Below are positions 35,890-46,850 of a stretch of 64,000 nucleotides of DNA, one piece after another. The notes below the pieces were generated by a model. It saw nothing but the letters and a program-made list of their open reading frames with translations. It did no database searches and had not been told where the DNA came from. Position numbers and translations under genes: made by a program. How positions within the stretch are numbered: position 1 is the stretch's first letter; each line of letters begins with the position of its first letter. Source of the stretch: Dicyema japonicum (taxonomy: Eukaryota > Dicyemida > Rhombozoa > Dicyemidae); NCBI GenBank assembly GCA_011109175.1, contig RDEW01000047.1, positions 144,324 through 208,323 on the forward strand. The letters are read 5' to 3'.

Positions 35890-36205
35890 AATAATAAAGC
35901 CTTTTCACGAGAGCCATAGTATTTATAGCTCCGCATAGGCAGGACACACACTTTATTTAAGTAAAGTACAGTTAATTTTAACTAATCGTGTAGAACCAAG
36001 GAATGATCTTCACTTATTTTTTATTTTTCTCATGTGAGTGTCCTTTCTAGACAATCCAGTTCCGCAGTGAGTATTCACTGATGACGGCGTCACTCGTCAA
36101 ACCATTTCTGCATCGTAGATGCGTGGAACCTTCCACCAGGTGAACAGCAGCGAGATTCGAACCCGTAGCCTAAGCCACTTAAACCCGACATCTAACCACT
36201 AAGCC
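35890..36205 (-). mobile_element. SINE-1, full length with 12-bp TSD
   Basis: Cleanest copy in the window. The direct repeat ATGCAGTATAAT stands at 35,878-35,889 and 36,206-36,217. Read on the minus strand: tRNA-like head (TGGCTTAGTGGTTAGATG, GGGTTCGAATCTC), body (GAGTGACGCCGTCATCAGTG), AATAAAGTGTGTGTCC-like segment, then the LINE-A-like tail TGCGGAGCTATAAATACTAT, GGCTCTCGTGAAAAGGC and (TTA)n. Confidence 0.92.
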
Positions 36206-36440
36206 ATGCAGTATAATTCAACGATAATTCCGAAATGTCAAGAAAGTACTTACAGATTTCAGTTTCGCGTAAAAAGTATTCATAATGAATTATTTAGCCT
36301 AGCGGTTAATAGGTCAAGTGGTTGAGATGATGACGTACCTTCAGTGCACTGTTCCACAGCTCTAGTAAATTAATGTCTTCACCTCTCAAAGTTAATATAG
36401 CGTCTTGCTTCCATTCTTGTAATAAGTAGACATTGAATAC

Positions 36441-37190
36441 GTGAAATTTTGGATTCAGGAAAACATCGGATGGGTTCGAAAATTGGATACCAGAAGCGAC
36501 TACAATCCTATTTTATTGAAGATCAGGAGGGAGGTATTTTGTGATAAGAAGCCGACCTACATATACAAATCCGCAAACTGGAACCTTTTCCGGATTATTC
36601 TGAATATCGTTTGGCTGACGTAAATCTGGAGTATTTCTCCTCCCTTGACAAGGCGGTGTATCACATAAATGACATCATTCTGCAAGGGAGAAAAATGGCT
36701 GTCCCAATAAGACACACCTGCTACACAAGAGGCTTTGGAAAGATGGCTTTGGTCAAGGAAAGAAATAGCCTCAAAAAGGCTGGAATTCGCTCAACCGTGG
36801 CAAAACTCCGACTGAAATCACTGAATGAAAATATAAAGGCCAAAGAACTTACAGAATGCAAAATGGTCACAAGTTCTCAAAGCCTTGAACCGAAATCAGA
36901 CAACCGCTCAAGTATAGAAAATAATTCGGGACACATCAAGGGCTGATGATAGACCAACCTACGAATCCGAATAAAACCAGAAGAACCTGAATTCCATTAT
37001 GAAGCATTATGTGAAAATTGCCCATAAAGAGAAACGGAAGACAGGTCAACTTTTTTTGGAAAAACCGAAGAGGGACCGATTATCTTTCTACTTTTCAGAA
37101 ACGGATATAAAAGAAGCACTGTTCAATACAAAGACTACCTATTCCCACGGTCCAGATGGAATCCTTTTTATCCTGCTGAAAAATCTTTGA
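36441..37190 (+). pseudogene. Jockey-like LINE fragment spanning endonuclease end to RT start
   Basis: Pieces in three frames: RSDYNPILLKIR (the end of an endonuclease domain, SDH/Y-PI type), a linker with KMALVKERNSLKKAGIRSTV, and EKPKRDRLSFYFSETDIKEA, then TYSHGPDGILFILLKN, the RT entry motif (SPGPDGI type). Layout and spacing are those of a jockey-clade element. It stops before the palm. Confidence 0.7.
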
Positions 37191-37312
37191 CTGCAGGAGA
37201 ATTGGTCTTTATGGGAAAGTGCGATCCCTTCACTATGGAAACTCGCCTACATCCGCCCGATATTGAAGATGAAAAAACAAAAAAACGACCCGGCAGCATT
37301 AAGATCGTCCAC

Positions 37313-37850
37313 TGCGTGCTTGTGTTTGACCGAGGGAAGACCACCGAGCCAAGCTGAGAGCCCTATTGAAATTCTTGATTTTGTCTTTAACTGTGGCCTT
37401 TGGAAATAAATTTCAAAAATTGGAAAACTTTGGATTTGTTTGTATTGAGGAGGAACGAACGAACCACAAATTAGCTATTAATTTTTTAATATTCTTATTT
37501 ATTTATTAAAACCAAAAATCACCGACAAATTAATAATAACTACATAGCCGTCAGGTGATCCCGGCCGCCTCGAATAGCCATCTCATTCTTGCTCGGTGTT
37601 TTTCCCGGGTNCGTGCTTGTGTTTGATCGAGGGAAGACCACCGGGCCAAGCTGAGAGTCCTATTGAAATTCTTGATTTTGTCTTTAACTGTGGCCTTTGG
37701 AAATTAGCTATTGATTTTTTAATATTCTTATTTATTTATTAAAACCAAAAATCACCGACAAATTAATAATAACTACATAGCCGTCAGTTGATCCCGGCCG
37801 CCTCGAATAGCCATCTCATTCTTGCTCGGTGTTTTTCCCGGGTTCCAACG
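37313..37850 (-). repeat. RLE-LINE 3' end, duplicated around a single N (37,611)
   Basis: Minus-strand reading gives GGATCACCTGACGGCTATG and a terminal TAAATAAATAA, matching the 3' ends at 18,045-18,135 and 43,250-43,347. The block from CGTGCTTGTGTTTGA to TTTTTCCCGGGT is present before (from 37,315) and after (from 37,612) the lone N, with a 40-bp difference between copies. Probably one locus, two alleles. Confidence 0.7.
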
Positions 37851-37984
37851 CATTTCCGCATTTCCGGATTAATATTCATAATCCAATTAATGGAATTATT
37901 ACTGATTTAAAAATAGTACATAACTTTAATCTAACAATCAAGTGATTGAGTTAAAAGGAACTCTCGTTGATTATAGAACCCACA

Positions 37985-38215
37985 GGAGATAGTAGGGTAA
38001 GTACAGTCGTCCGAGTCGCTATTAGTTGTGGGTTCGATTCCCTAACTGCTACCTACCAGGTTAAAGGATTCTATTCTGCTGTATGCACTCATCAAATTCA
38101 AATTGATCCACCTGTCTCAGAAGATGCTCAATACCAGGTTAGCGTCAATAAAGGATGTATTTCTTCTCTAGTGTACTCGGAAGGTTCCCACAACGGCCGT
38201 GTGCTGGACTTTGGT
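37985..38215 (+). mobile_element. SINE-2, copy 3
   Basis: Has the best tRNA-like promoter of this family: GTGGGTTCGATTCCCTAACT as B box, preceded by a GGATAGTAGGGTAAG-like A box. The 3' half (GATCCACCTGTCTCAGAAGA, AATACCAGGTTAGCGTC) aligns with 31,355-31,565. The 91-aa frame here (37,967-38,242) is therefore a chance frame in a SINE. Confidence 0.65.
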
Positions 38216-38577
38216 CGTGAAAACTGGATATACATTAATTAGACGTTAGTTGACTCAACCTCTTTCTCTTATGTTCGAGGTTATTAGAACTCACGAGAAT
38301 CAATAACATAACATTGCCATATATCGTAAGACCATAAGTAGAATTCTATAAATGTTTTGTTCTATTAACAAATAACATAAATGACTATTGCATATTCTAA
38401 ATCGATCCCAGTGAGGAAAGCAAACATGTAGGGTCTCTTATGATCCTCCAAAGTTTCTCCCGTTTAAGTTAGGTTTGTAGATCTTATACTTTATATAATC
38501 TGCGGTTTTTACTGATCCCAGCTTTATGCTTTAAGTGGAGTTATTTCAAAAAATATTTAAGAGAATAAATAATATTG

Positions 38578-39983
38578 TCAAATAAGTCTTTCTATGCTGT
38601 CACCTTCATCTTCCTGCTCAATAGCAGCACGTGCATCCTTTTTGATAAATTTTGCCGCGCAGAGAAAAGCCAACCCCCCAATAACACAGGCGAAAACGGT
38701 GGTTAAAAGACCCCATCGAAGGTTCTGACTCTTACTCAAATGCTGGCCAAACAGAGGCATACTTTTCACTGATTTGCTAGCAATCTAACATAACTGGACA
38801 AAGTTAACCACTCCGACCAGGTAAGGACTCAATGCATCCCCGAGGGCGTGTTGAGCCAGAAGGTTGATAGCCACGGAAGTAGCTCGTCTGTTGGGAATCA
38901 CAATGTACTATAATAAATATATTATAAACCATCAGAATATTAATATTGACACTAAAACACAGACTAATCGAGGTCACACCCAAGAAAAGAGCAAAAAATG
39001 AGCTGTATATTTCAGCTGAGAGCATATAGAGGGTGTAGAATATCAGTGGAGCAGAGGTTAGGATCCCAAACCCGCATATTAGAGGATCAAAGACCAAGGA
39101 AACGGGTTGCAACTTTTTGGAAAGAAGAGTGCCAATGATGACGCCTAAGATTATACTAAAGGGTACCAAAGAGGCCGCCACCCGTTATAAGACTTCCGCA
39201 AATAATGGTCACTTTTTGGATGGATAAATTCGCAAATTGAGAATTCAAGACAAGATGAGCATACTCGGGGATCCAGTATGCCAGAGCTCCTGTTGAATAA
39301 GCAACCCCAATGTTCCCCAACATAACTAACATATAAGTGGGATTTCGAAACAGTGCCTTGATATCATCCAAGTATGAAGTCGAAAACTGAATCACGGAAA
39401 CATCCTCGCTTTGGCCTATTTTGGGTTCGTAGAGCAAAATAGCTCCAACAATAAGTAAAATGACTCCTAAAATTGGGGTTATTCTAAAAGCCCACTTCCA
39501 GCCGAGATTTGATGCAATAACAGAGCCGCTTATATAACCGATTCCTGAACCCATGGGAATCCCTAAGGATATTATCCCAATTGCAAGGGACCGTTTGTTG
39601 AATTCAAAAATATCAGTGATTAAGGTTGGAGAAACGGCAATAAAGCAGGCTTCCCCAATTCCGACAAAACCACGGCAAAATATAAATAGGTTAAATAGTT
39701 TGGCCGTGGAAAATGAGGATATCAACGTCATAACAATCCAAATAAACAGTCCTATCAAGCCAATCCATTTCCTGTTGTATCGGTCCCCGAGATATCCGGC
39801 TAGCGGGGAAACAGCCATATATGCCAAAATAAAACAACTCTGCAAAAGTCCTGCAGTTGAGTATGAAATACCAAAATAAGAAATAAGAAAAGGAAGAGCT
39901 CCTGCAATTTGATATCGGTCGATGTAATTTAATAAATTGATTAAAAATAAAATTGAGAGATAAGTCCAACTAGAAATCAACAT
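38578..39983 (-). CDS. Spinster-like MFS transporter, copy A
   Basis: Major facilitator superfamily protein of the Spinster (SPNS) type; family members move lysolipids, sphingosine-1-phosphate or related solutes out of lysosomes or cells. ATG at 39,983. TM1 holds the family motif NYIDRYQIAGALPFLISYF. The MFS loop motif is GYLGDRYNRKWIG, followed by CRGFVGIGEACF and GIPMGSGIGYISGS, then LFGGVIIGTLLSKKL and YIVIPNRRATSVAINL, stop at 38,578. Three introns: 39,146-39,167 (22 nt), 38,908-38,929 (22), 38,769-38,789 (21). Together they give a continuous protein of about 450 residues with 12 predicted TM segments. Tandem paralog of copy B with the same intron positions and lengths. The substrate cannot be read from sequence. 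Confidence 0.9.
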
Positions 39984-40080
39984 AAAGTTATGACTGATAT
40001 CGGTCGATGTAATTTAATAAATTGATTAAAAATAAAATTGAGAGATAAGTCCAACTAGAAATCAACATAAAGTTATGACA
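39911..40080. repeat. Perfect 85-bp tandem duplication over the start of Spinster copy A
   Basis: The unit beginning GATATCGGTCGATGTAATTT occurs at 39,911 and 39,996 without visible differences. It includes the start codon. The unit is not a multiple of three, so the upstream ATG cannot extend the protein. Either assembly overlap or a very recent duplication that creates a decoy upstream ATG. Confidence 0.9.
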
Positions 40081-40189
40081 CTCTATACTTTTATTTTATT
40101 AAAAATTTAAAAATTGAATAAAATTATTACAAAAAAATATTTTAATTATTTGAAAGTTAAATTTTTAAAATTTAAAACCGGAAAATTCT

Positions 40190-40325
40190 GTTATTCTCCG
40201 CGTGGCGCCATGTGGTGCTACGTGGCCAATTAGTTGAAGTTTTCTGTTTTTGTCTGTTCCTCCTTCTTCCCTTCCTACTAGAGTGGCGTCATGCAATCCA
40301 CCTGTTTAGGTGGCGCCTAGTATCA
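40190..40325 (+). repeat. Dispersed repeat R1 (about 130 bp), plus orientation
   Basis: CGTGGCGCCATGTGGTGCTA near one end and CACCTGTTTAGGTGGCGCC near the other. The reverse complement of 47,878-48,030 matches along the whole length with moderate divergence. Both ends contain GGCGCC. No coding content. Confidence 0.75.
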
Positions 40326-41558
40326 GGCTGGTACGAAAATGGGTCATTCGGATTATAAAGTACTCACACCAGCAAAAAGAAAAAAATGTGAATAACATTC
40401 CTCGGTTCTCCTATATCTGACAACTGTTAAAATACCCGTTTCATCAATATTTCCAATAATAAAAATTAAATACCCGATGCTATAATATGAAAACATCCCT
40501 ATATTTTGCGTCCGTACTTGATCGTTAGTACCGGATTCTGTCAATCAGACGCAATACCATTTTCACGATTCACGTTGTCACTAAACATTTAAAAATATGT
40601 TTTATCGTGGAAATAACTAATTTTTGTGTTAAAAGATGTTTTTTTGGTAAAAAGTCTCTATTATTAGATAATTCCCTAACGTTTCTTGTCTGGTCCTCAA
40701 TCGTCCCAATTGGTGGAGCCTCCATGAATGCCTAAAAACGAACTCGACCAGGATGTCATTATTTAGGACTGATCGTCATTCCTATTTATGAGTAATCACG
40801 TCACCAATGTAATTTCTGTTTTTTTGCAGAAACGCAGGTAACCGCAATCATGGTTCCTCTTGGATTCCACCGAGCAAAGACTCGTGGGAAAAGATCCATT
40901 AATGTTGGAAAGAAATACCGTAAACTTCTATGGACATTTGTATTTGACATGAATGTACTTTGGATTCCACCTTATACAATCAGCTCCTAAAGCCGACGGT
41001 GGAGTACGCCTGTACTTCCTGAGCTTATAGAATCTTAGTCCCAAGTTACAATACCATCAATTCTCCAAGAAGTTAGTATGTCGCTTTATGACCTATTTAT
41101 TTATTTTACTTTGTTTTAACAATAAAATAATTCAAAAAAAAAACTTACGTTTGTGAAAAAGTCAGTTCACTAAGGAAAATTACGCTTTATGACCTATTTA
41201 TTTATTTTACTTTGTTTTAACAATAAAATAATTCAAAAAAAAAACTTACGTTTGTGAAAAAGTCAGTTCACTAAGAAAAATTAAGGGAAGCAATTTAATG
41301 GTTTGTCTTATCCTGAATTAACTTCCATAAATAAAAAGATCCCTTCTCATGTCATATGGAGGATTTCAAGTATGATCTTCTTTAGGTCCAAGAAAATGTT
41401 CTGGAGATTTTTCCAACACTTCAATTGAGGTTGTCGGTGATTCGCGTGACATCTGTTTTAGTCTCACGTTTACATTTTAAGTGCAATTATTCGAACAGAA
41501 ATTAATAAACAAAAATATCGTATTGTCGGAATAAATAATTCCTATATATGACGTCACT
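40326..41558. other. Spacer between the Spinster paralogs, with a 101-bp tandem duplication
   Basis: Mostly non-coding. A plus-strand stretch at 40,851-40,990 reads MVPLGFHRAKTRGKRSINVG and on, but no family was recognised. The unit beginning CGCTTTATGACCTATTTATT is present at 41,082 and 41,183 (101 bp each). Confidence 0.5.
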
Positions 41559-42949
41559 TTACTCTTTCTCCACAATTGCAGCACGTGCGTCCTTTTTGAT
41601 GAATTTCACAGTGCAAATAAAGGCCAACCCTCCAACAACACAAGAGAAAATGGTAGTTAAAAGACCCCATCTAAGGTTCTCACTGTAATTTATATGCTGG
41701 CCAAATGAATTTAAATTCGTTCTGTTCACATTTTTTACTGGATTTCCTGCGATCTAACATAACTGGACAAATTTAACCACTCCAACCAGATAAGGACTCA
41801 AAGCGTCCCCAAGGGCGTTCTGAGAGATAATGTTGACGGCCACTGAGGTAGCACGTCGGTTGGAAGAGACGATATACTGAAATAAACACAATACAAACCA
41901 TCAGAATATTAATTTTAATGCTAAAACACAGACTAATCGAGGTCACAGCAAGAAAAAGAGCAATAAACGAACTGTACATTTCAACTGAGAGCATATAGAG
42001 GACGTATAATATTAGTGGAGCAGAGGCTAGAATCCCAAGGCCGCATATTAAGGGATCAAAGACCAAGGAAATGTGCTGCAACTTTTTGGAGAGAAAAGAC
42101 CCGATGGCGACACCTAAGATTATACAAAAGAGTACCAAATAATCCACCAGCCGTTATGAGACCTCCACATACAATAGTCACCTTTTCGATGGATAAATAC
42201 GTAATTTGAGAATTCAAAACAAGGTGAGCATACTCAGGGATCCAGTATCCCAGGGCTGCAGTTGAATAGGCGATCCCAATGTTGCCCACGATAATTAACA
42301 CATAAGTCGGATTTCGAACAAGTGCCTTGATGTCCTCCAAGTAAGAAGTCGGGGACTGAATCATGGAGACAGTTTCTTTGTCTATTTTGGGTTCGTAGAT
42401 GAAAATAGCTCCAACAATAAGTAAAATGACTCCTAAAATTGGGGTTATTCTGAAAGTCCATTGCCAGCCAAGATTTGAAGCAATCATAGATCCACTGATA
42501 TAACCGATCCCCGTGCCCATGGGAATCCCCAAGAATAATATCCCCATTGCATGGGATTGTTTGTTGAATTCAAAAATATCACTGATTAAGGTTGGGCAGA
42601 TGGCGGCGAAACAGGCATCCCCAATTCCGACAAATCCACGGCAAACGATAAATAGATCAAATCGCGTGGGTGTAGCAAAAGAAGAAATAAGCGCCACAAC
42701 AATCCAAATCAACAATCCTGTCAAGCCAATCCACTTCCTGTTGTATCGGTCCCCAAGATATCCGATCAGTGGGGAGACAGCAATATAGGCCGCAATAAAG
42801 CAACTCTGCAAAAGTCCAGCCGTTGAATATGAAATGTCAAAATAAGAAATAAGAAAATTAAGAGCTCCTACGATTTGGTATTGATCGATGTAATTTATTA
42901 AATTGATTAAAAACAAAATTGAAAGATACTTCCAGCAAGAAATCACCAT
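41559..42949 (-). CDS. Spinster-like MFS transporter, copy B
   Basis: Paralog of copy A, 1.6 kb upstream in the transcribed direction and on the same strand. ATG at 42,949; TM1 motif NYIDQYQIVGALNFLISYF (the canonical arginine of NYxDR is glutamine here); GYLGDRYNRKWIGL; CRGFVGIGDACF; GIPMGTGIGYISGS; LFGGVAIGSFLSKKL; YIVSSNRRATSVAVNI; stop at 41,559. Introns 42,114-42,135 (22 nt), 41,877-41,898 (22) and 41,738-41,758 (21) sit at the same places as in copy A. The R to Q change in the TM1 motif could alter coupling or substrate choice. That is inference. Confidence 0.9.
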
Positions 42950-43069
42950 ATTTTTACAAAATTCTATAGTTTTTTATTAAAAAAATTGAGAATTAAATTA
43001 TTACAAAAAAATATTTTTAATATTTTTAAAATTATATATTTTATTTTTTAAAAAATATGATCTTTGCAA

Positions 43070-43347
43070 GCGAAGATTAAGCAGGGTTTCTTACGTTTCT
43101 GCAAGGAACTGGGAAACCTACTCAAGGAAAAGTGGCCCATGCAGAGGAATTTCGGTCAGTAATAAAAAAGTGTACGCCGATTGAATTCTTTTGCAAAAGG
43201 AAAAGAAGACGCTTCCGGAGTGTGGTTGCATCATCAGAAGACCAAATGAAGAGTTCGGATGTTGTTGGAGGCTGGGATCACCTAATTAGTTAGTTTTAAC
43301 CTATTTTTCCTGGTAGTCTTGGGGTTAAATAAATAAATAAATAAAAG
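43070..43347 (+). pseudogene. RLE-LINE 3' end with TAAA tail
   Basis: C-terminal coding tail (FLTFLQGTGKPTQGKVAHAE, KKCTPIEFFCKRKRRRFRS, SSEDQMKSS) nearly identical to the minus-strand reading of 18,107-18,320. The 3' UTR GGAGGCTGGGATCACCTAAT follows and a clean TAAATAAATAAATAAA run ends at 43,347. It defines the family's 3' terminus. Confidence 0.75.
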
Positions 43348-44234
43348 ATTAATAGGCTCATTTGATGGTCGTGCCTTTTTATTAATGGCGATTCTTGGTC
43401 TTTAAATAAATACTTTTAATGGTCAGCTGTTCAGAAAATAAATTTACAATTATTTTGTGAAGGGCAATTTCCTTCTATCTCGGGGACCAGCTTCAAACCC
43501 TGATTTTTACCATTTTTAATTAGCAAAGATATGAAAGACTATGCGATTTTCCAAAGTTAAATTTTAACTAATCATGCTCAATTATAAATAGTAATTAACG
43601 TGACCAATTGAGAATGAGATACAGTTCAATACGAATAGTAACAATCGATATTTAATAATCGTTGTAATTAGCCTTCGAAACAGAAGACACATGTGGCGAT
43701 TACTACGATTCAGTTTTAATTTTTAAGCATGCAACTAGTTTATTAATAAACATAAGTTAAGAGTTAGTCGGTAGGTAAAGTATTTATATTCCTGNTAATA
43801 ATCGTTGTAATTAGCCTTCGAAACAGAAGACACATGTGGCAATTACTACGATTCAGTTTTAATTTTTTTAAGCATGCAACTAGTTTATTAATTAACATAA
43901 GTTAAGAGTTAGTCGGTAGGTAAAGTATTTATATTCCTGTCACGACGCTTAGCCACTTGTCAGTTTCTCTCTTCTCTATAGTTTGGTATCATCGATATGT
44001 ACGAGTTATGAACTTTGATTCGTATTATAAAACCACTTGTCCCCCTCCCCCCTTTAACACACACTTGATTGACTCAGAATATTTTCTTTGGATACCTCGT
44101 CTCGTAATCTTTTCCTAATACCAATTTAATGACCCATCTATATTTTTTAGTATATTTTCTAGGAAATCTTTGAAAATAAAAAAAGCAGAATATACGGGCT
44201 TATTATAACTCCCCCAGAATGATGCATTTCAAAG
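43348..44234. other. Intergenic with a duplication around single N (43,795)
   Basis: About 144 bp (from AATAATCGTTGTAATTAGCC to TTATATTCCTG) are present before and after the lone N with a few differences. No coding content was recognised. Confidence 0.6.
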
Positions 44235-44330
44235 ACTCAAAAAGAAAAAAGAAGTCAAAGAATTCCCTGGTTCTCCCTTTCTACGATTAGTTATTATAAC
44301 TGTTTTTTATTAAAATAAAGTGTGTGTTTT
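44235..44330 (+). mobile_element. SINE-1 3' fragment
   Basis: Reads AGAAAAAAGAAGTCAAAGAA then GATTAGTTATTATAACTGTT and AATAAAGTGTGTGTTTT, equal to the segment at 5,090-5,175 in the full SINE-1. The tRNA head is absent. Confidence 0.75.
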
Positions 44331-44579
44331 GTCTGGACCTATAGCTAAAATGGAGTTTTTTATAGTACAGGCGCTAACAATTTATTTTATATATCACCAC
44401 CAGGTAAAACCAGCACAGAGGCCTCACAATTGAATAATTCTTACATGCCACTGATTATTTCCAAAACTAATCTTGCCTGTTTCGGTTTAGATTCTTAGCT
44501 TATTAAAGAGAAAATAATTCCAAAGAAATGGTAATGTTCAACTAACTATACGTGATCTCGACACATTCCAGTAGAGACC

Positions 44580-44940
44580 TCATTTTTTTACCGATGTTCC
44601 TTTTTTGATCACCCAAGCACATATGAGGCTTAGCACTGGATGCTCTTGTTTTACGGAGACAAACCGTTTATTGAGACTAGAAACTTCCAGAGATGCTGGG
44701 AAGAAGTTCTTTCTAGAATTCCATCCCTCCGTCACTACGCTTTTTTTGAAAGCTGCGATCTTCTCGCCACTTGTCACAGAGATTGACGGTCTCCACAAAG
44801 CGCATGCGACGCTCGATGTTGAGAGAAAATTGCGTATAATTTTCACTCATTTCCTGATTCGTTCGATAAAAATTTCTGGAAAAGTTTTTTCCTTGTCCAG
44901 GTCGATTGGCATGTTATCAAACTGAATTCTAATTCTATTG
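44580..44940 (-). other. Unassigned open frame, protein-like
   Basis: The minus frame 44,580-44,846 (88 aa) includes VTEGWNSRKNFFPASLE and LSLICAWVIKKGTSVKK, with a similar-looking segment just upstream (to about 44,930, MPIDLDKEKTFPEIFIERIR). The opposite strand is also open (44,605-44,925), so coding is not certain. No family recognised. Confidence 0.35.
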
Positions 44941-45261
44941 GTTCTGTAACCAAATCCTCCCTGATAATGAATACTTGGTATCTATACTTCACCATCATGG
45001 TCTCCACGTCTTTTTGAGGATGAAAAATTGATCAAACGTTCTAGTTGGTTCATTGATTGCGATAGCTTGAGGTTTCAGAGATGTACAATATCCAAAATCG
45101 TTAATAAATGATTTAAAACAATCTGGATAATTTTCGATTGTAAGAAAGTAAGGTCACTTTAAAATATAATAAAATAGTAAGGTCACTCGTCTTCAAAATG
45201 GATAGTAATTTATCATTTTCACCAAAACGTATAAAGTTGGCAGATAGTGATGATATTGGGA

Positions 45262-46048
45262 NNNNNNNNNNNNNNNNNNNNNNNNNNNNNNNNNNNNNNN
45301 NNNNNNNNNNNNNNNNNNNNNNNNNNNNNNNNNNNNNNNNNNNNNNNNNNNNNNNNNNNNNNNNNNNNNNNNNNNNNNNNNNNNNNNNNNNNNNNNNNNN
45401 NNNNNNNNNNNNNNNNNNNNNNNNNNNNNNNNNNNNNNNNNNNNNNNNNNNNNNNNNNNNNNNNNNNNNNNNNNNNNNNNNNNNNNNNNNNNNNNNNNNN
45501 NNNNNNNNNNNNNNNNNNNNNNNNNNNNNNNNNNNNNNNNNNNNNNNNNNNNNNNNNNNNNNNNNNNNNNNNNNNNNNNNNNNNNNNNNNNNNNNNNNNN
45601 NNNNNNNNNNNNNNNNNNNNNNNNNNNNNNNNNNNNNNNNNNNNNNNNNNNNNNNNNNNNNNNNNNNNNNNNNNNNNNNNNNNNNNNNNNNNNNNNNNNN
45701 NNNNNNNNNNNNNNNNNNNNNNNNNNNNNNNNNNNNNNNNNNNNNNNNNNNNNNNNNNNNNNNNNNNNNNNNNNNNNNNNNNNNNNNNNNNNNNNNNNNN
45801 NNNNNNNNNNNNNNNNNNNNNNNNNNNNNNNNNNNNNNNNNNNNNNNNNNNNNNNNNNNNNNNNNNNNNNNNNNNNNNNNNNNNNNNNNNNNNNNNNNNN
45901 NNNNNNNNNNNNNNNNNNNNNNNNNNNNNNNNNNNNNNNNNNNNNNNNNNNNNNNNNNNNNNNNNNNNNNNNNNNNNNNNNNNNNNNNNNNNNNNNNNNN
46001 NNNNNNNNNNNNNNNNNNNNNNNNNNNNNNNNNNNNNNNNNNNNNNNN
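45262..46048. other. Assembly gap (787 N) flanked by direct repeats
   Basis: Run of N. The 125-130 bp to its left (from GATTGTAAGAAAGTAAGGTC to GATAGTGATGATATTGGGA) recur at its right edge (46,049-46,175) with several substitutions. Both copies carry an ATG frame starting MDSNLS, then KRIKLADSDDIG (45,198 and 46,112). The right one stops after 40 residues at 46,234. The open frames reported through the gap are meaningless. Confidence 0.95.
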
Positions 46049-46234
46049 GATTGTAAGAAAGTAAGGTCACTCCAAAATGTAATAAAATAGTGAAGGTCAC
46101 TCGTCTTCAAAATGGATAGTAATTTATCATCTTCAGTAAAACGTATAAAGTTGGCAGATAGTGATGATATTGGGACTCAGAGATACCATGAAAGACATCT
46201 CGCCCTCAGTGGAGGAAAGAGTGAGACTGATTAG

Positions 46235-46850
46235 ACAAGAATTAAAGCATATTGGACTAATGTAGTAATAAGTACAAATAGTTCAACTTTAGTTTAACTA
46301 ACCAGAAAATTAGGTATCAGGGTGGTATTCCAGATATTCAGCATCAATGTAAGTATGTAGAAATATGGATACGATTTTAAGTTTACACTAGAGTGTCTGG
46401 GAATCTTAGTTGATAATGTAAGAATAACTGGTTTAAATTGGTACCCCGATGGAAAGTATTAAGCTCGAAGCTTCAAAAAATGATATTTCAAACATAATTA
46501 AAATGACTAATTCACACATATCTCCTGCCGAGTATTCATTACTCCTGAATTGTCAGCCAAATTCGTGCTCGGTTAAACGATGTTTCTCTGAGATAAAAAA
46601 ATTTTCTTAGATCCAACCGAAATTTTCTAACAGAAAATTATGTAATTTGTATGTGTAACAAAAAAGTTTTTGTGCTTTTGTTGTCTAGTTATAAAGTTAA
46701 TTTTTTAGGTTAATTTTTTTTATTTTTTAGGTTAGAAAAAATCTCCCTACTTATGATACATAACTTACTCATGGACCAAGTAATCATTATTAAATTAAGG
46801 AGTGTGTTCATTATGTGACCCTGACTTTTATCAGTAATCTCATCATCTTA
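46235..46850. other. Intergenic, no gene recognised
   Basis: AT-rich sequence with no convincing frame, repeat match or RNA gene. Confidence 0.4.

Noticed and set aside
37967..38242. 91-aa frame as a small gene
   Set aside because: It lies wholly in SINE-2 copy 3.
41082..41283. CRISPR-like or satellite array
   Set aside because: Only two copies of a 101-bp unit with no spacers; it fits the local duplications seen throughout the window.
45193..46110. Four long open frames through 45,193-46,110 on both strands
   Set aside because: They consist almost entirely of unknown residues from the N gap.
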